Shown: one piece after another, positions 1 through 9,314 of the stretch
Layout: each line of letters opens with the position of its first letter
Numbering within the stretch: the first letter of the stretch is position 1
Assembly (NCBI GenBank): GCA_016931965.1
Contig: JAFGDT010000107.1
Span: 1-64,000 of the forward strand
From: a bacterium
GTDB lineage: Bacteria > Zhuqueibacterota > QNDG01 > DSAB01
Direction of reading: 5' to 3'
Length of the DNA stretch: 64,000 nucleotides
Position numbers and translations under genes: made by a program
The notes under the pieces: model-generated
Told to the model about the DNA's origin: nothing
Seen by the model: the letters and a program-made list of their open reading frames with translations, nothing else
Databases searched by the model: none

Positions 1-50
1 AACAGGCTGATATTATAGAGATTATGAATAGTTGAAAACCAATCTGGGGG

Positions 51-88
51 TCATGAGGTCCAGAGTTCAAATCTCTGCGCCCCGACAA
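51..88 (+). other. tRNA 3'-half fragment, copy 1
   Basis: This 38-nt piece has the layout of a tRNA from the 3' side of the anticodon stem to the discriminator base. It shows a variable loop AGGTC (56-60), a perfect 5-bp T stem CAGAG/CTCTG around the loop TTCAAAT (61-77), an acceptor strand CGCCCCG (78-84) and A85. No matching 5' half (CGGGGCG acceptor strand, D arm) lies upstream, so it is not a complete tRNA gene. A near-identical copy sits at 5227-5264 (35 of 38 bases). It may be an integration scar or att-like remnant. Confidence 0.6.
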
Positions 89-131
89 AGGGGCTATGGC
101 TATTACATTTCGGTGTAAGTCATATGCCCTT
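88..131 (+). repeat. Imperfect hairpin after the tRNA fragment
   Basis: TTACA (103-107) pairs with TGTAA (114-118) around TTTCGG. An outer stem AAGGG/CCCTT and TATG/CATA continues it with small internal loops. No T-run follows, so termination is uncertain. The rest of 132-453 holds no gene I can support; it is the AT-rich leader of the barrel gene and I see no convincing promoter in it. Confidence 0.35.
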
Positions 132-453
132 ATTTTATGAACTGATTCCCACAAATTTAGTCAAATTTAGTCAGATTGGGTCATTTTTTTGGCTGAATTT
201 CGTCATAGTTGATTGGTTCTAATATTTTATTGTTTTTCATATTTTTCATCTAGCGGTATTTTTTGATTCTGTTTTTAACTTATTGGCAGAAGCTCAATAA
301 AATATGCCTCTTGAAATGGGAAATCCAGGACGATCTTTATAATATAAATTTCATGCACAGAAACAAAGTGATCACCCATAATATTAGTTGTTATTGATTC
401 TCTGTAACCTTAAAATAATCTATTCGTAATTATGAATAGGTGGTAACCATTCA

Positions 454-2739
454 TTGAAATCAACGGGATTTTTTATGGGGTTGAAGTTTAAACGCATTTT
501 AATCCGAATGGCATTCATATGCCTGATCATTTCTAATACTTTGACGGCACAAAATAATCTTCAGAGCATAGTTCGTGCAGTGCAGAAAACCAGCCAGCAA
601 TCTTACGATGCCATTCACACTGTTTCCTTTAAGGGCTATTCCAAGACATATGCGTATTTCGGGTATTCGCCGCTGGAAGTGGATCTCATTCCCTTTGTGG
701 AGGAATACTATTTCGATGGATTCTGGATGAAACCCGACTCACTCCGAATGATTGTCAGGGCTTTGCGGTCCATTGAATACGATGCGGATAGTGTGCGAAA
801 TACCATCACGGATGGCATGCCGCTTCCCAATCCGTTTCATTTTATATACGATCCGTCTGCACTGGGTATAGACTCTGACAGAAATGATCATGAAGACGAA
901 GGAAATGATGATGAGATTAAGGTTGGGGATACAGAAAAGGGCTTCGCGTCGGAAATTGAACAGGAAAAGGATGGTGATGAAGCGGACTTCGTTATGTGGC
1001 CGTTGTATCCTTTTGCCGAGGGAGCAGACTCTTTATACGATTACCGTCTGGAGAGTGAAATAGGATTCGGGGAGAACCGCATTCTGATTGTGCACGTCAA
1101 TCCGAAAGATCCCGACATGCCCGCCGTGATCGGTTCGTTCATGATCGATGCCTATCGATATGAGGTCGTGGGATCGGATATCGTGTTTAACGAGGCCGCC
1201 GATATTTTCGTACAGGCAAGAAAACGAGAAGGCTGGACCTTTAAACTGATGGTCACGGGTACGAACCAGCATCGCGTCGAAACGGAAAAAGCGCTGTTGT
1301 ACGGTTCGTACTGGCTCCCCTTGACCATGGAAGAAGACTTCGACATTGCACTGTGGGGAATGAACGTGATCGTTCACAGGTCTATTCAATTTGATTCCTA
1401 CATCGTGAATCCCGAGCAGCCAGACTTGGCGCTTCTTTCCGAAACGAATATTGTGTATAACCGCGATCCCGGACTGGAAAGAGAAATTTTCGGTGATTCC
1501 CCGTATCCCAATCGTCTGACGCAGGAAGAAGAAAAACGGCTTGTAGCGCGTTTTAAGAATCAGTTGATCTCATCGGATCTTTTTATGGAGTTTCTCGAGT
1601 CAGAGAATCTGGCCGAGGAAGCTGCCAAGATGAGTATGAAACGGCAGTTCGGCCGGCATCTTCGATTTGTTCAGGGGTTGGGGGATTACTTTGTCTATAA
1701 TCGGGTAGAAAGCCTGCGGCTGCAATACACATTCCGGACTGCCCATTGGCCATGGAAACAGGCGTCCCTATCCCTGACCGGAGGTTACGGGATTGGAGAC
1801 AAACGGTGGAAGGGTGAAGCTGCAGCCATGACCTACCTTTCCGAGAAACAGCGCTTCTTTCTGGAAGGGGCTGCTTTTAAAACAGTGGGCTTCCAGGAAG
1901 ATCGTCTTTTAATTACCACAGGAAACAACACATTTACCACCCTCCTGTATAAGGGTGACTATCGGGACTATTATTATCAAACGGGTTTCAGTTTGGGAAT
2001 GGGATGCCGGCTCACCGATCAACTGGTCGCGAAGATCGGCTTTGTCTCCCAGAAGGAAGAAAACGCCAGCATTAAAACCCAATTCAGCATTTTCAGAAAC
2101 GGGAAACCGTTCCGCTCGAATCCCGAAATTATCGAGGGCACCTTGCGTAGTATAAAGGCTTCGGTGCTTTACCGTACGACATTTATCGACGCTGATTTCT
2201 ATTTTGAATATTCCAATCCGGATATTTTGGGAAGCGATTTCTTCTTCCGCTTGGTTAAAGGAAATTTAAGACACCATTGGAGGCTCACCTATTACAGTGA
2301 TCTCCGCTTTCATGTCGCCGGTGCTTTCTCCTGGGGCACACTTCCACCACAGCAGTGGTTTGATTTCGGCGGGCGGATGTTTCTTAACTATCACGGCAAT
2401 CTGCGGGGTGTGGATTACAAGGCATTTACGGGTGATCGTGGGGCGTATGCGACGCTGGAGTATGGTGTAAAGGGAAGCGTCTTTAAAAATCTCGTAAAGG
2501 GATTTGATTGGATACAGGCGTTTAAACTGACCTTGTGGGCAGGGGCAGGCTGGAGTGATCTGTCGGATTCCGGCAGAGGTTTTGTCCATGGATTGGACAC
2601 GCCAATGTTGACCGCAGAAAGCGGCTATCGAGAAATAGGCATCGGAATCGGCGATGTGTTGAATGTTTTTCGTGTGGATTTTATCTGGAACAATATCTCA
2701 GAAAAGGAGGTGCTTATCCGGTTCAACATGTTACAATAG
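454..2739 (+). CDS. Outer-membrane beta-barrel protein, DUF5686-like
   Basis: A 761-residue exported protein. The N-terminus has a basic stretch and hydrophobic core (about residues 13-32) ending near LTAQ, a signal peptide. A mixed alpha/beta region with a very acidic insert (about 140-180) follows. The last half (about 400-761) has the alternating, aromatic-rich strands and turn pattern of an outer-membrane barrel. Layout and central sequence resemble the DUF5686 family known from Bacteroidota, but the assignment is by eye. I chose the TTG start because AGGTGG lies 10 nt upstream; ATG at 475 would be the alternative and lacks a ribosome site. The gene is visibly more GC-rich than the pilus and che regions. 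Its substrate or role is unknown. Confidence 0.7.
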   Translation: MKSTGFFMGLKFKRILIRMAFICLIISNTLTAQNNLQSIVRAVQKTSQQSYDAIHTVSFKGYSKTYAYFGYSPLEVDLIPFVEEYYFDGFWMKPDSLRMIVRALRSIEYDADSVRNTITDGMPLPNPFHFIYDPSALGIDSDRNDHEDEGNDDEIKVGDTEKGFASEIEQEKDGDEADFVMWPLYPFAEGADSLYDYRLESEIGFGENRILIVHVNPKDPDMPAVIGSFMIDAYRYEVVGSDIVFNEAADIFVQARKREGWTFKLMVTGTNQHRVETEKALLYGSYWLPLTMEEDFDIALWGMNVIVHRSIQFDSYIVNPEQPDLALLSETNIVYNRDPGLEREIFGDSPYPNRLTQEEEKRLVARFKNQLISSDLFMEFLESENLAEEAAKMSMKRQFGRHLRFVQGLGDYFVYNRVESLRLQYTFRTAHWPWKQASLSLTGGYGIGDKRWKGEAAAMTYLSEKQRFFLEGAAFKTVGFQEDRLLITTGNNTFTTLLYKGDYRDYYYQTGFSLGMGCRLTDQLVAKIGFVSQKEENASIKTQFSIFRNGKPFRSNPEIIEGTLRSIKASVLYRTTFIDADFYFEYSNPDILGSDFFFRLVKGNLRHHWRLTYYSDLRFHVAGAFSWGTLPPQQWFDFGGRMFLNYHGNLRGVDYKAFTGDRGAYATLEYGVKGSVFKNLVKGFDWIQAFKLTLWAGAGWSDLSDSGRGFVHGLDTPMLTAESGYREIGIGIGDVLNVFRVDFIWNNISEKEVLIRFNMLQ

Positions 2740-2987
2740 CCAAAGACATTTCTTAAGAAAATTGAACCTGCATGTTGTATTTCAGATCGTGAATTGGAGC
2801 CCTCGGCTTTTGAGTGATTTTTTATTGAATCCGGACCCGATTCCCAAAAGTCCTTCCAGTATATGAACTCTCTTTTTAAGTGCTTCTAGGAATTCGAATA
2901 TTTTTGGAAGATGTTGTTTTTCAGATCAAACAACCATCATTTTTGACTGTCGGTGAAAAAAATCTGAGTTTACGTGAATAGGTTTGA

Positions 2988-4673
2988 TTATAGTCTGCCG
3001 GATCTCAAAATAGCAATGACAAGCCATAAACCGAGAACAGCTGCGATTACATAACCGATGAGGCCAAATGCGGAAAGTCCAAAAATAAGAGGTCCCTGGT
3101 TGAACTGAATGATGAGGGATGAGGCAATAATCAGCGCTGCAATAATCAAACTGAATGATAATCGATTTGTAGATTTATCCATTTCACGGATAAAGCGGTC
3201 CAGACCGAGATGGTGAAGGTTGATCCCGAATTCCCCTTTTCGAATTTTCAACAGAATCTGTTTCAGATTATCGGGTACGACATGAATCAGATCGGTATAG
3301 TCTTCGACCAGATGGGCCAGGTCCTGAGCAAGACGCCTGGGATCGAGTCTACTGATCATGAGTTTCTGAACATAGGGTCTGGTCATGGTGGCCAGATCAA
3401 ATTCGGGATCCAGATTTCTTCCGATACCTTCCATAACGATCAGTGCTTTGCTCATCAGATACAGGTCTCGCGGAAGACGAATATTGTATTTTGACGACAA
3501 TTCGGATACATCATTGGTAATCTGTTCAAATTGAATCTGTGATAACGGGACCTGGTAATACCGATCAATAAATTCCGATAAGTCCTGTTTTAGCATTCTT
3601 GTATCGACTTCATTCCGGATCATTCTTAAATTGTCCATAACGCGGATAATTCGGTCCATGTTTTTCCCGATCAATCCCTGAAGAAGGTCACCGATCTCTT
3701 CCATCGTTTCTCGGTCAAGTCTTCCCATCAAACCGTAATCGATGGGAGCAATGACATTGTTATCCAGGACCAATATGTTTCCTGAATGGGGATCTCCATG
3801 GAAGAAACCGTGTTCAAAAATCTGTTTTAAAACGGCATTGCCTCCATTTCGGGCAATCATTTTTCGATCCAGTCCTGCCTGATCCAGCTCTTCGATATTG
3901 TGAATGGATATACCATCAATGTATTCCATAGTCAGGATCTTGTCGGTGGATAAATCCCAGTATACTTTGGGTATGTATACAGTTTCATCATTGGAAAAAT
4001 TCCTGCGGAAACGATCCATATTTTTCCCTTCTTGAAAAAAGTCAAGTTCCCGGTTAATCCACCTGTTGAATTCATCAACCAGTCCAACGGGATCATACAT
4101 CTCACTTTCTGGAATTCTTCGGGCAATGAGATGCGCCAGATCGGATAGGAGCTGCATATCATTTTGAATGACCAAGTCAATTTTCGGACGTTGAACCTTG
4201 ACAATAACCTGTTCTCCAGATTTTGTGACTGCACGATGGACCTGAGCAATCGATGCTGCCGCATAATATTTTTTATCAAATTGTTTAAAAAGCTGATCAA
4301 TGGATTTACCTAACTCATTTTCGATTATTTCTTTCACTTTTTCTTCAGGAAAAGGGGCAACTTCATCCTGCAGTTTACGAAATTCTTCGGTGTATTTATT
4401 AGGCAATAGATCAACACGGGTGCTCAGCATCTGACCTAATTTGATGAATGTCGGACCGAGCTCTTCTAAAGCGAGCCGAATCCGCTCCTGAGTCGTTTTG
4501 TTAGGGAATTTTTGGCCCTTTTTTCTGAGCAGAATTCTTTTGCCTTCCATGAGGTAGGTGTCGATTCGGAGCCGATCAATGAAATCTTCGAATCCATATT
4601 TTAAGAGAATCTGCAAGATCTCTCGATAGCGTTTGACATTGCGTACCGTCTTTTTAATCTGTATGATTTTCAT
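2988..4673 (-). CDS. ubiB: ABC1/UbiB-family atypical protein kinase
   Basis: A 561-residue UbiB/ADCK-type protein, a family tied to ubiquinone biosynthesis or lipid-quinone handling at the membrane. The diagnostic KxGQ motif is at K78-Q81, the alanine-rich nucleotide loop at 138-141 (AAAS), the conserved lysine in VKVQRP near 159, the catalytic HGDPHSGN at 292-299 and the metal-binding IDYG at 311-314. Two hydrophobic helices close the protein (about 505-558), as usual for bacterial UbiB. The ATG at 4671-4673 is the first start. It is followed on the same strand by nothing and preceded by the phasin-like gene, an arrangement seen in other bacteria. No ubiquinone genes are nearby, so another quinone or lipid substrate is possible. 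Confidence 0.93.
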   Translation of the reverse strand: MKIIQIKKTVRNVKRYREILQILLKYGFEDFIDRLRIDTYLMEGKRILLRKKGQKFPNKTTQERIRLALEELGPTFIKLGQMLSTRVDLLPNKYTEEFRKLQDEVAPFPEEKVKEIIENELGKSIDQLFKQFDKKYYAAASIAQVHRAVTKSGEQVIVKVQRPKIDLVIQNDMQLLSDLAHLIARRIPESEMYDPVGLVDEFNRWINRELDFFQEGKNMDRFRRNFSNDETVYIPKVYWDLSTDKILTMEYIDGISIHNIEELDQAGLDRKMIARNGGNAVLKQIFEHGFFHGDPHSGNILVLDNNVIAPIDYGLMGRLDRETMEEIGDLLQGLIGKNMDRIIRVMDNLRMIRNEVDTRMLKQDLSEFIDRYYQVPLSQIQFEQITNDVSELSSKYNIRLPRDLYLMSKALIVMEGIGRNLDPEFDLATMTRPYVQKLMISRLDPRRLAQDLAHLVEDYTDLIHVVPDNLKQILLKIRKGEFGINLHHLGLDRFIREMDKSTNRLSFSLIIAALIIASSLIIQFNQGPLIFGLSAFGLIGYVIAAVLGLWLVIAILRSGRL

Positions 4674-4799
4674 ATGATTTTGTAAATGCTATTATCTTGC
4701 TCGATTTTGAGATCATTATTTCAAATAAATAGGAGAGGAAGATTTAAATAGGTTAAAAACCGGTTCTCGATTAATATTGAAAAAATGAATTGCTCTTTC

Positions 4800-5102
4800 T
4801 TAATCTCGTTTCTGCTGTTGTTTGATGATTTTATCCAGTTTTTTATTAATCGTTTCCAGATCTTTTTTAGTAGCAATATTGAGTTTTGTTAATGCGTTTT
4901 CGATACCTGTCTCGATTTTGTGACTGAGTATCTTCTTTTCTTCTTCTGCTTTTGCGATCAAATCCTTTATGGCCTTGCTACTTTCCTCCCGTTTGATTTT
5001 ACCTTTATCCACAAGTTCGTTAATCACTTGTTCAGCTTTTTCTTTGGTAATGGTAAGAATCCCGAGGCCTATGTAAAGACTTTTTTCAATTATGTCACTC
5101 AT
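4800..5102 (-). CDS. Phasin-like coiled-coil protein
   Basis: A 100-residue, charged, almost fully helical protein. A short hydrophobic start (IEKSLYIGLGILTITKEKA) is followed by a long lysine/glutamate heptad pattern and a KQQQKR tail. This matches the small phasin / PhaF-like family, which coats polyhydroxyalkanoate granules or acts as a regulator, and which is often found beside ubiB. No polyhydroxyalkanoate synthase is in the window, so granule binding is only inferred from the family. The gene lies 126 nt upstream of ubiB on the same strand and may be transcribed with it. Confidence 0.7.
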   Translation of the reverse strand: MSDIIEKSLYIGLGILTITKEKAEQVINELVDKGKIKREESSKAIKDLIAKAEEEKKILSHKIETGIENALTKLNIATKKDLETINKKLDKIIKQQQKRD

Positions 5103-5226
5103 GGTACCCTCCCCATGTATAACTCTAATGGTTTCATTTATAAGCTAAAGAAACCTGTTCTATTTGTCAAGAGATTTTATACAGAACGTAACAGGTTATC
5201 CTATTCACCCGTTCTTTGATTGGGAT

Positions 5227-5264
5227 TCATGAGGTCGAGAGTTCAAATCTCTGTGTCCCGACAA
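5227..5264 (+). other. tRNA 3'-half fragment, copy 2
   Basis: A direct repeat of the piece at 51-88: TCATGAGGTC, T stem GAGAG/CTCTG around TTCAAAT, then TGTCCCG and A5261. Three of 38 bases differ, and one T-stem pair is now G-G. No 5' half is present. The 306-nt gap 5103-5408 holds this fragment, the hairpin below and no gene I can support. Confidence 0.6.
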
Positions 5265-5288
5265 GGTTAAGAGTCTGAAAAATAGATC

Positions 5289-5320
5289 GGCCATGATATG
5301 TGTCTTGGCCATATTTTTTT
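5289..5320 (+). terminator. Weak rho-independent terminator
   Basis: GGCCA (5289-5293) pairs with TGGCC (5306-5310), and a run of seven T (5314-5320) follows closely. The stem is short and the loop long, so this is tentative. It may be the old terminator of the tRNA whose 3' end is at 5227-5264. Confidence 0.4.
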
Positions 5321-5408
5321 AGGACGGATGTTCCCTCCATCAGACGAGGAAAATGTGAAAAGTGGCGAGAATAATGATCATATCAGAAGGATAATCGGAT
5401 CCCATAAA

Positions 5409-7703
5409 CTACTCCGGTGGAATGGAAAAAATAAATTCCCCTTCACCATACCATTTGCCATATTGAGGCGTCTGCTCGATGTCCTGGTAGATGGGATCCC
5501 CTCTCACGATGTCTTTTACGTTTGCATATACACGCTGCCTGACGAAAAAGTTCAATTCCTCGGCCGTGATATAACCGTCATGGTTGGCATCGGCTTCTCC
5601 GCCCATGCCCTGAATGAATACAGACGCGAATACACTGTTGCTCTTCGGACCCATGTCCAGAACGGGCTGATCATGCCCCCCCGCGGTAAGTACCTGCCGC
5701 ACAGCTTTTTCTGAAAGGCTTCTCAGAAAGCGATAATCGGTATCTGGCGAGGGAGCCAGATTCAGGTTTTCCGACCGCAGCAACAAACCACCGTAGCAGC
5801 AGTCCATTACGTAATAGATATGTTTGGCCTGAATGGTCTGGGATATTTCCCTGATCTGACTCATCGGGATGTTGTACAGGTAGTATTCATCTTCATTGAA
5901 TGTGCCGTTTACGGGTAAAATGAATCCCAGCGGTTCACCCCTGATGCCTTCGTATGTACAGCCATGCCCTGCAAAGAAGATAAAAACGCCGTCATTTTCC
6001 CCGGCTTGTCCGAGTTCCTTGCTGATGGCTTTGATGATATTATCCTTTGTGGCCTGGTTGTTATAGAGCGTCATTACATGATCAAACTGAAAGTTGTTTA
6101 TCAACAGGTTTTCAATGGTTCTGGCATCATTCACGGCATAACGCAAATCCTCCACATCGTCGGTCTGATACGCATCGATACCGATCACAACAGCCCAAAG
6201 GTTATCGTAAAATGACTCTGTTATGGGATTGAAAAGAATCGATCTTTTCTGCGAATCAGAACCGCGCTGGTTGTATCCAATCACTTCGATTTCATTCATC
6301 CCCTCCACGAGATCAAATTCCACAGCCACATCCAGCCTGTTTCCTGCTATGGAAATAGGCTGGATCCCGCGTAATTGAATGTGGTTGCCGTTCAATTTGA
6401 TGCTCAGATCTTTCAGTTCAAGAATATTTTCTGTTTCTATTTCCAACTGCATAGATCCGGTTTTGGTTGCTTTTTCCAATTGCGTTAAAATATTCACTCT
6501 GGGTGGGGAAGCTATGGCTGCAAATTCTGCTGAAGGTATAACCGTAATCTCAATCTCCTTTGAGGACTGTTTATTATCATTTTTTGCTATTATCTTAATT
6601 TTATTTTCCCCTTCTTTCAATGGAAAGACGGGATAGTCTATAATAATCGACTTGGTATCCGTAGAATAACTTTGGGTAGTAAGAACATCGTCATTCAATT
6701 GTATCATGGTTTGTTTTAATCCCGATTCATCAAGTACCAGTGCCTGCAGATGAAAATAATTGGTATCCAATCGGCTTTTTTGGGGTGATATCAGATCGAT
6801 TTCCGGTGCGGTGGGGTATCCCCAGTGCTCGCCAAAGTTGTAACATACTGTGAACTGATTTGTGCCGCTGGTTATTTCATGCAGTTCATTCAGTGGATAG
6901 GTAAATTGATACTGGAATTGAAACTGTTTGTAAGAAAAGGCGGCACCGAGCGAGAAACAATTGTCTATATATTCCAAGAAAATATTGGCAGAATTATCCA
7001 GCCAGAGTTGTCTCAGACCAAAGACGAGGCAGGTCTCATGGCGCTGTTTGAAACGGCGGTGCAGGATATTGATTTCGGGAATGAAATTAAAGATTTGGTA
7101 ACTCAGGCCGGCTCTTATGATCATGGGTTTAAATGCCCGGTTACCCTCAATAGATATATCTGGCCGATTCACATCATCCACACTCAAACCGAAATGCAGG
7201 TCACGAAGGGGGATATAAAGTATGCCGAATCCGGCTCCGAACGCAGTAACAGATGTGCCCTTTGCCAGCAGCGGATCATCCGGATCCTGCAGTCTGAATT
7301 CATCTCGATTATAAGCTTGATGATGCAAGTTGATATTGATTCCAACGCTGAGGCGCCGATCGATGAATGAATGACCATAGAGGAGCGTGAATGTATTCTG
7401 TTTAAAAAGGTGGGAGGTAAAATGACTGGTACGGATACCCAATGCACCATTGGACCTGATCGGTTCGATGTGGCCTAAATAGTAATTGTGGAAATTGTTA
7501 TCCGATACACCAGTGAAAAGGAACTGGCTGGAAAAGAGGGTCAATCGATGTTCTCGAAACGATATGCCTGCCGGATTGGAGAAGAGAATCTGCGGCTCGT
7601 AGAAATTGCTGCAATTCTGCCACATGGGTTCCTGTGCATACGCCGAGAGAATCAGGAACTGTAACAGAATGTGTAAAGCCAATACTTTATTTTGTTTTGC
7701 CAT
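5409..7703 (-). CDS. PorP/SprF-like barrel fused to a caspase (C14) domain
   Basis: A 764-residue fusion. A signal peptide (1-23, AYA before QEP) leads into a PorP/SprF-like outer-membrane barrel (about 28-292, with FYEPQILFSNPAGIS at its start). Two Ig-like beta domains follow (about 300-390 and 400-492), then a caspase-like domain (about 500-745). The catalytic pair is visible: H580 in FFAGHG and C636 in MDCCYGG. A full EF-hand loop lies at 705-716 (DANHDGYITAEE), which suggests calcium control. I chose ATG 7703 because it gives a signal peptide and starts 16 nt after the upstream stop; longer in-frame starts overlap the previous gene and give no signal. PorP/SprF proteins pair with T9SS type B cargo, and such a cargo gene lies directly upstream. 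The target of the protease is unknown. Confidence 0.85.
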   Translation of the reverse strand: MAKQNKVLALHILLQFLILSAYAQEPMWQNCSNFYEPQILFSNPAGISFREHRLTLFSSQFLFTGVSDNNFHNYYLGHIEPIRSNGALGIRTSHFTSHLFKQNTFTLLYGHSFIDRRLSVGININLHHQAYNRDEFRLQDPDDPLLAKGTSVTAFGAGFGILYIPLRDLHFGLSVDDVNRPDISIEGNRAFKPMIIRAGLSYQIFNFIPEINILHRRFKQRHETCLVFGLRQLWLDNSANIFLEYIDNCFSLGAAFSYKQFQFQYQFTYPLNELHEITSGTNQFTVCYNFGEHWGYPTAPEIDLISPQKSRLDTNYFHLQALVLDESGLKQTMIQLNDDVLTTQSYSTDTKSIIIDYPVFPLKEGENKIKIIAKNDNKQSSKEIEITVIPSAEFAAIASPPRVNILTQLEKATKTGSMQLEIETENILELKDLSIKLNGNHIQLRGIQPISIAGNRLDVAVEFDLVEGMNEIEVIGYNQRGSDSQKRSILFNPITESFYDNLWAVVIGIDAYQTDDVEDLRYAVNDARTIENLLINNFQFDHVMTLYNNQATKDNIIKAISKELGQAGENDGVFIFFAGHGCTYEGIRGEPLGFILPVNGTFNEDEYYLYNIPMSQIREISQTIQAKHIYYVMDCCYGGLLLRSENLNLAPSPDTDYRFLRSLSEKAVRQVLTAGGHDQPVLDMGPKSNSVFASVFIQGMGGEADANHDGYITAEELNFFVRQRVYANVKDIVRGDPIYQDIEQTPQYGKWYGEGEFIFSIPPE

Positions 7704-7719
7704 TCGCAACGGGATTACT

Positions 7720-8472
7720 CTAACGGATAAGTGTGATTGTACCATTTGATGCTTGATTATCCTTTGGTGTAAAAATATAGATATAGACACCGGGTTCTGC
7801 ATCGTTGCCATCGCTGTCTTGGCCATTCCATTGATACCCGTTCCCGGTATAACCATCCAATTCACAAATTTTTTCTCCTCTCAGATTGAATATCTGGACA
7901 ACAGGTTTCTGGATGCCATTCTCTGAAAAGATGAATTCGACATAATCATTGAATCCATCGCCATTGGGTGTAAAGGGGTTGGGGAAAACGGATACGGGCA
8001 GTTCGTCCTGAGTTGGATCGATACCGCTACCCGTCAGAATCACTTCAAGAACCGGTCCATCTTGATCGTATGAAAAGATCCTTAATGTGTCCACATAGGA
8101 TCCTGCTTCTTTCGGATAGAAGGTAATGGTCATGTCCCGGCTTGTGTTTTCATGGATAAAATCGGTTTTACCATCAATGAAAAAAGCCGAATTCCTGTTT
8201 CGTATATCAAGAATAATCGGTGTATCGGATCCGGTGTTGTAGAGAGTGAATGTATCATTTCGGGAAGTTTTTATTGGGACTTCTTCAAAATCAAAATATG
8301 TGTCTGAAACAGTCATTTTCTGCATGGGATCCGCATCTGCATGGTTCTGCCGGATGATGAGAAGACTTTTTTCATCAGAGTTCGGCATTTCTCCACTGAT
8401 CTGGGCTGAAGTCGATTCAGTAAGAATGGTGGATATGAAAAACAGAATGGTCAATATTCGTTTCACTGTCAA
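7720..8472 (-). CDS. Secreted ASH-domain protein with T9SS type B sorting domain
   Basis: A 250-residue exported protein. The signal peptide (1-23) ends in STSAQ. Residues about 55-150 form one Ig-like domain of the ASH / choice-of-anchor D type (VSDTYFDFEEVPI, then TGSGI at its end). The C-terminus (about 160-250) has PNPFTPNGDGFNDY, WNGQDSDGNDAEPGVY and a final TLIR, the pattern of the gliding-motility-associated, T9SS type B domain. It probably crosses the outer membrane by T9SS and stays attached to a PorP/SprF partner, most simply the fused barrel encoded next. Its start overlaps the stop of the anti-sigma gene by 4 bases. Confidence 0.85.
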   Translation of the reverse strand: MTVKRILTILFFISTILTESTSAQISGEMPNSDEKSLLIIRQNHADADPMQKMTVSDTYFDFEEVPIKTSRNDTFTLYNTGSDTPIILDIRNRNSAFFIDGKTDFIHENTSRDMTITFYPKEAGSYVDTLRIFSYDQDGPVLEVILTGSGIDPTQDELPVSVFPNPFTPNGDGFNDYVEFIFSENGIQKPVVQIFNLRGEKICELDGYTGNGYQWNGQDSDGNDAEPGVYIYIFTPKDNQASNGTITLIR

Positions 8473-9314
8473 TCTCTTGATTTTTTGTTCTTCATGTTGG
8501 TAATTCGATTGATTTGATTCTGAGCGTTTTCTTCAAAAGATCCCTTCATCTCCGCAAGGGCATTGAATGTTTGCAAGGCTTTATCTTCATTGTTTTTTTG
8601 TAGATATGCATTTCCCAGATGCCAGTAAATTTTTTCCAGTAGTACATTATCCTTCATTTGATTACTGAATTGCTCAGCGATTTCCAGGTGTTTCAATGCA
8701 CTGTCCAGTTGATTTGTTAAATGCAGAGTCACACCCAGATAAAAATGCGCGTAGGGATTTTCGGGCTCATACACCAGGAAAGCTTGGAACTGGGGGATAG
8801 CATTTTTATAATCATCTCTTTCATAAAATTCCAGAGCAGATTTGAAGATCTCTTCAGCGGCTGACAAGGTTTCTGGCCCCATAAACCGGATGGGTTCATA
8901 CTGGGATTTTTCGACTATAGCCAGGTCGGCATACTGTTTTGGAGTCGGGAAAAATATAAACAGCAACACACAAGCGGTTACCATTACAGGAACAACAATT
9001 TTAACAATAGGGCGCTTCCACCCAAGTAAGATCCATGAGACCAGTTGTATCGTCATTTTATGGATAGGCCTGAACAGTTTCTTTATTGTGCTGCTCATCC
9101 TTGCCGTGAATGTCTTACGGGATTTAAGTGTATCCAGGAAATATTCCGGCTTGTTGTTGAGAAGCTCCAATGTGGGGCTTATCCGATAGAGTTCTTTCAA
9201 ACATTCTTCACATTCCAATAGATGGGCTTCAACTTTCATTTTCTGATCTTCCGATAAAAATCCAAACTGGTACAGGTTGATCAATTTTTCCATATCAGGA
9301 TTCGTACAACTCAT
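8469..9314 (-). CDS. Transmembrane zinc-binding anti-sigma factor with periplasmic TPRs
   Basis: A 281-residue single-pass membrane protein. The cytoplasmic N-terminus carries the zinc anti-sigma motif HxxxCxxC (H31, C35, C38). One membrane helix is at about 104-122. The C-terminal half (about 145-270) contains at least three TPR-like helix pairs, for example in AIPQFQAFLVYEPENPYAHF and HLGNAYLQKNNEDKALQTF. It should hold the sigma factor encoded just upstream and sense a periplasmic partner through the TPRs. It overlaps both neighbours by 4 bases (ATGA), so expression is coupled. The signal that releases the sigma factor cannot be read from the sequence. Confidence 0.85.
   Translation of the reverse strand: MSCTNPDMEKLINLYQFGFLSEDQKMKVEAHLLECEECLKELYRISPTLELLNNKPEYFLDTLKSRKTFTARMSSTIKKLFRPIHKMTIQLVSWILLGWKRPIVKIVVPVMVTACVLLFIFFPTPKQYADLAIVEKSQYEPIRFMGPETLSAAEEIFKSALEFYERDDYKNAIPQFQAFLVYEPENPYAHFYLGVTLHLTNQLDSALKHLEIAEQFSNQMKDNVLLEKIYWHLGNAYLQKNNEDKALQTFNALAEMKGSFEENAQNQINRITNMKNKKSRD

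Noticed and set aside
1-90. A complete tRNA gene at the window start, or a tRNA 3' exon after a group I intron
   Set aside because: No CGGGGCG acceptor strand or D arm lies in bases 1-50, and there is no intron core structure I can see. Sequence before the window would be needed for the intron idea.
51-5264. An active mobile element between the tRNA fragments
   Set aside because: The interval has no integrase, transposase or phage gene; its content looks like normal chromosomal genes.
5298-5714. A 138-codon plus-strand frame over the end of the caspase gene
   Set aside because: It runs antisense through the caspase and EF-hand coding sequence, has no domain pattern and no ribosome site.
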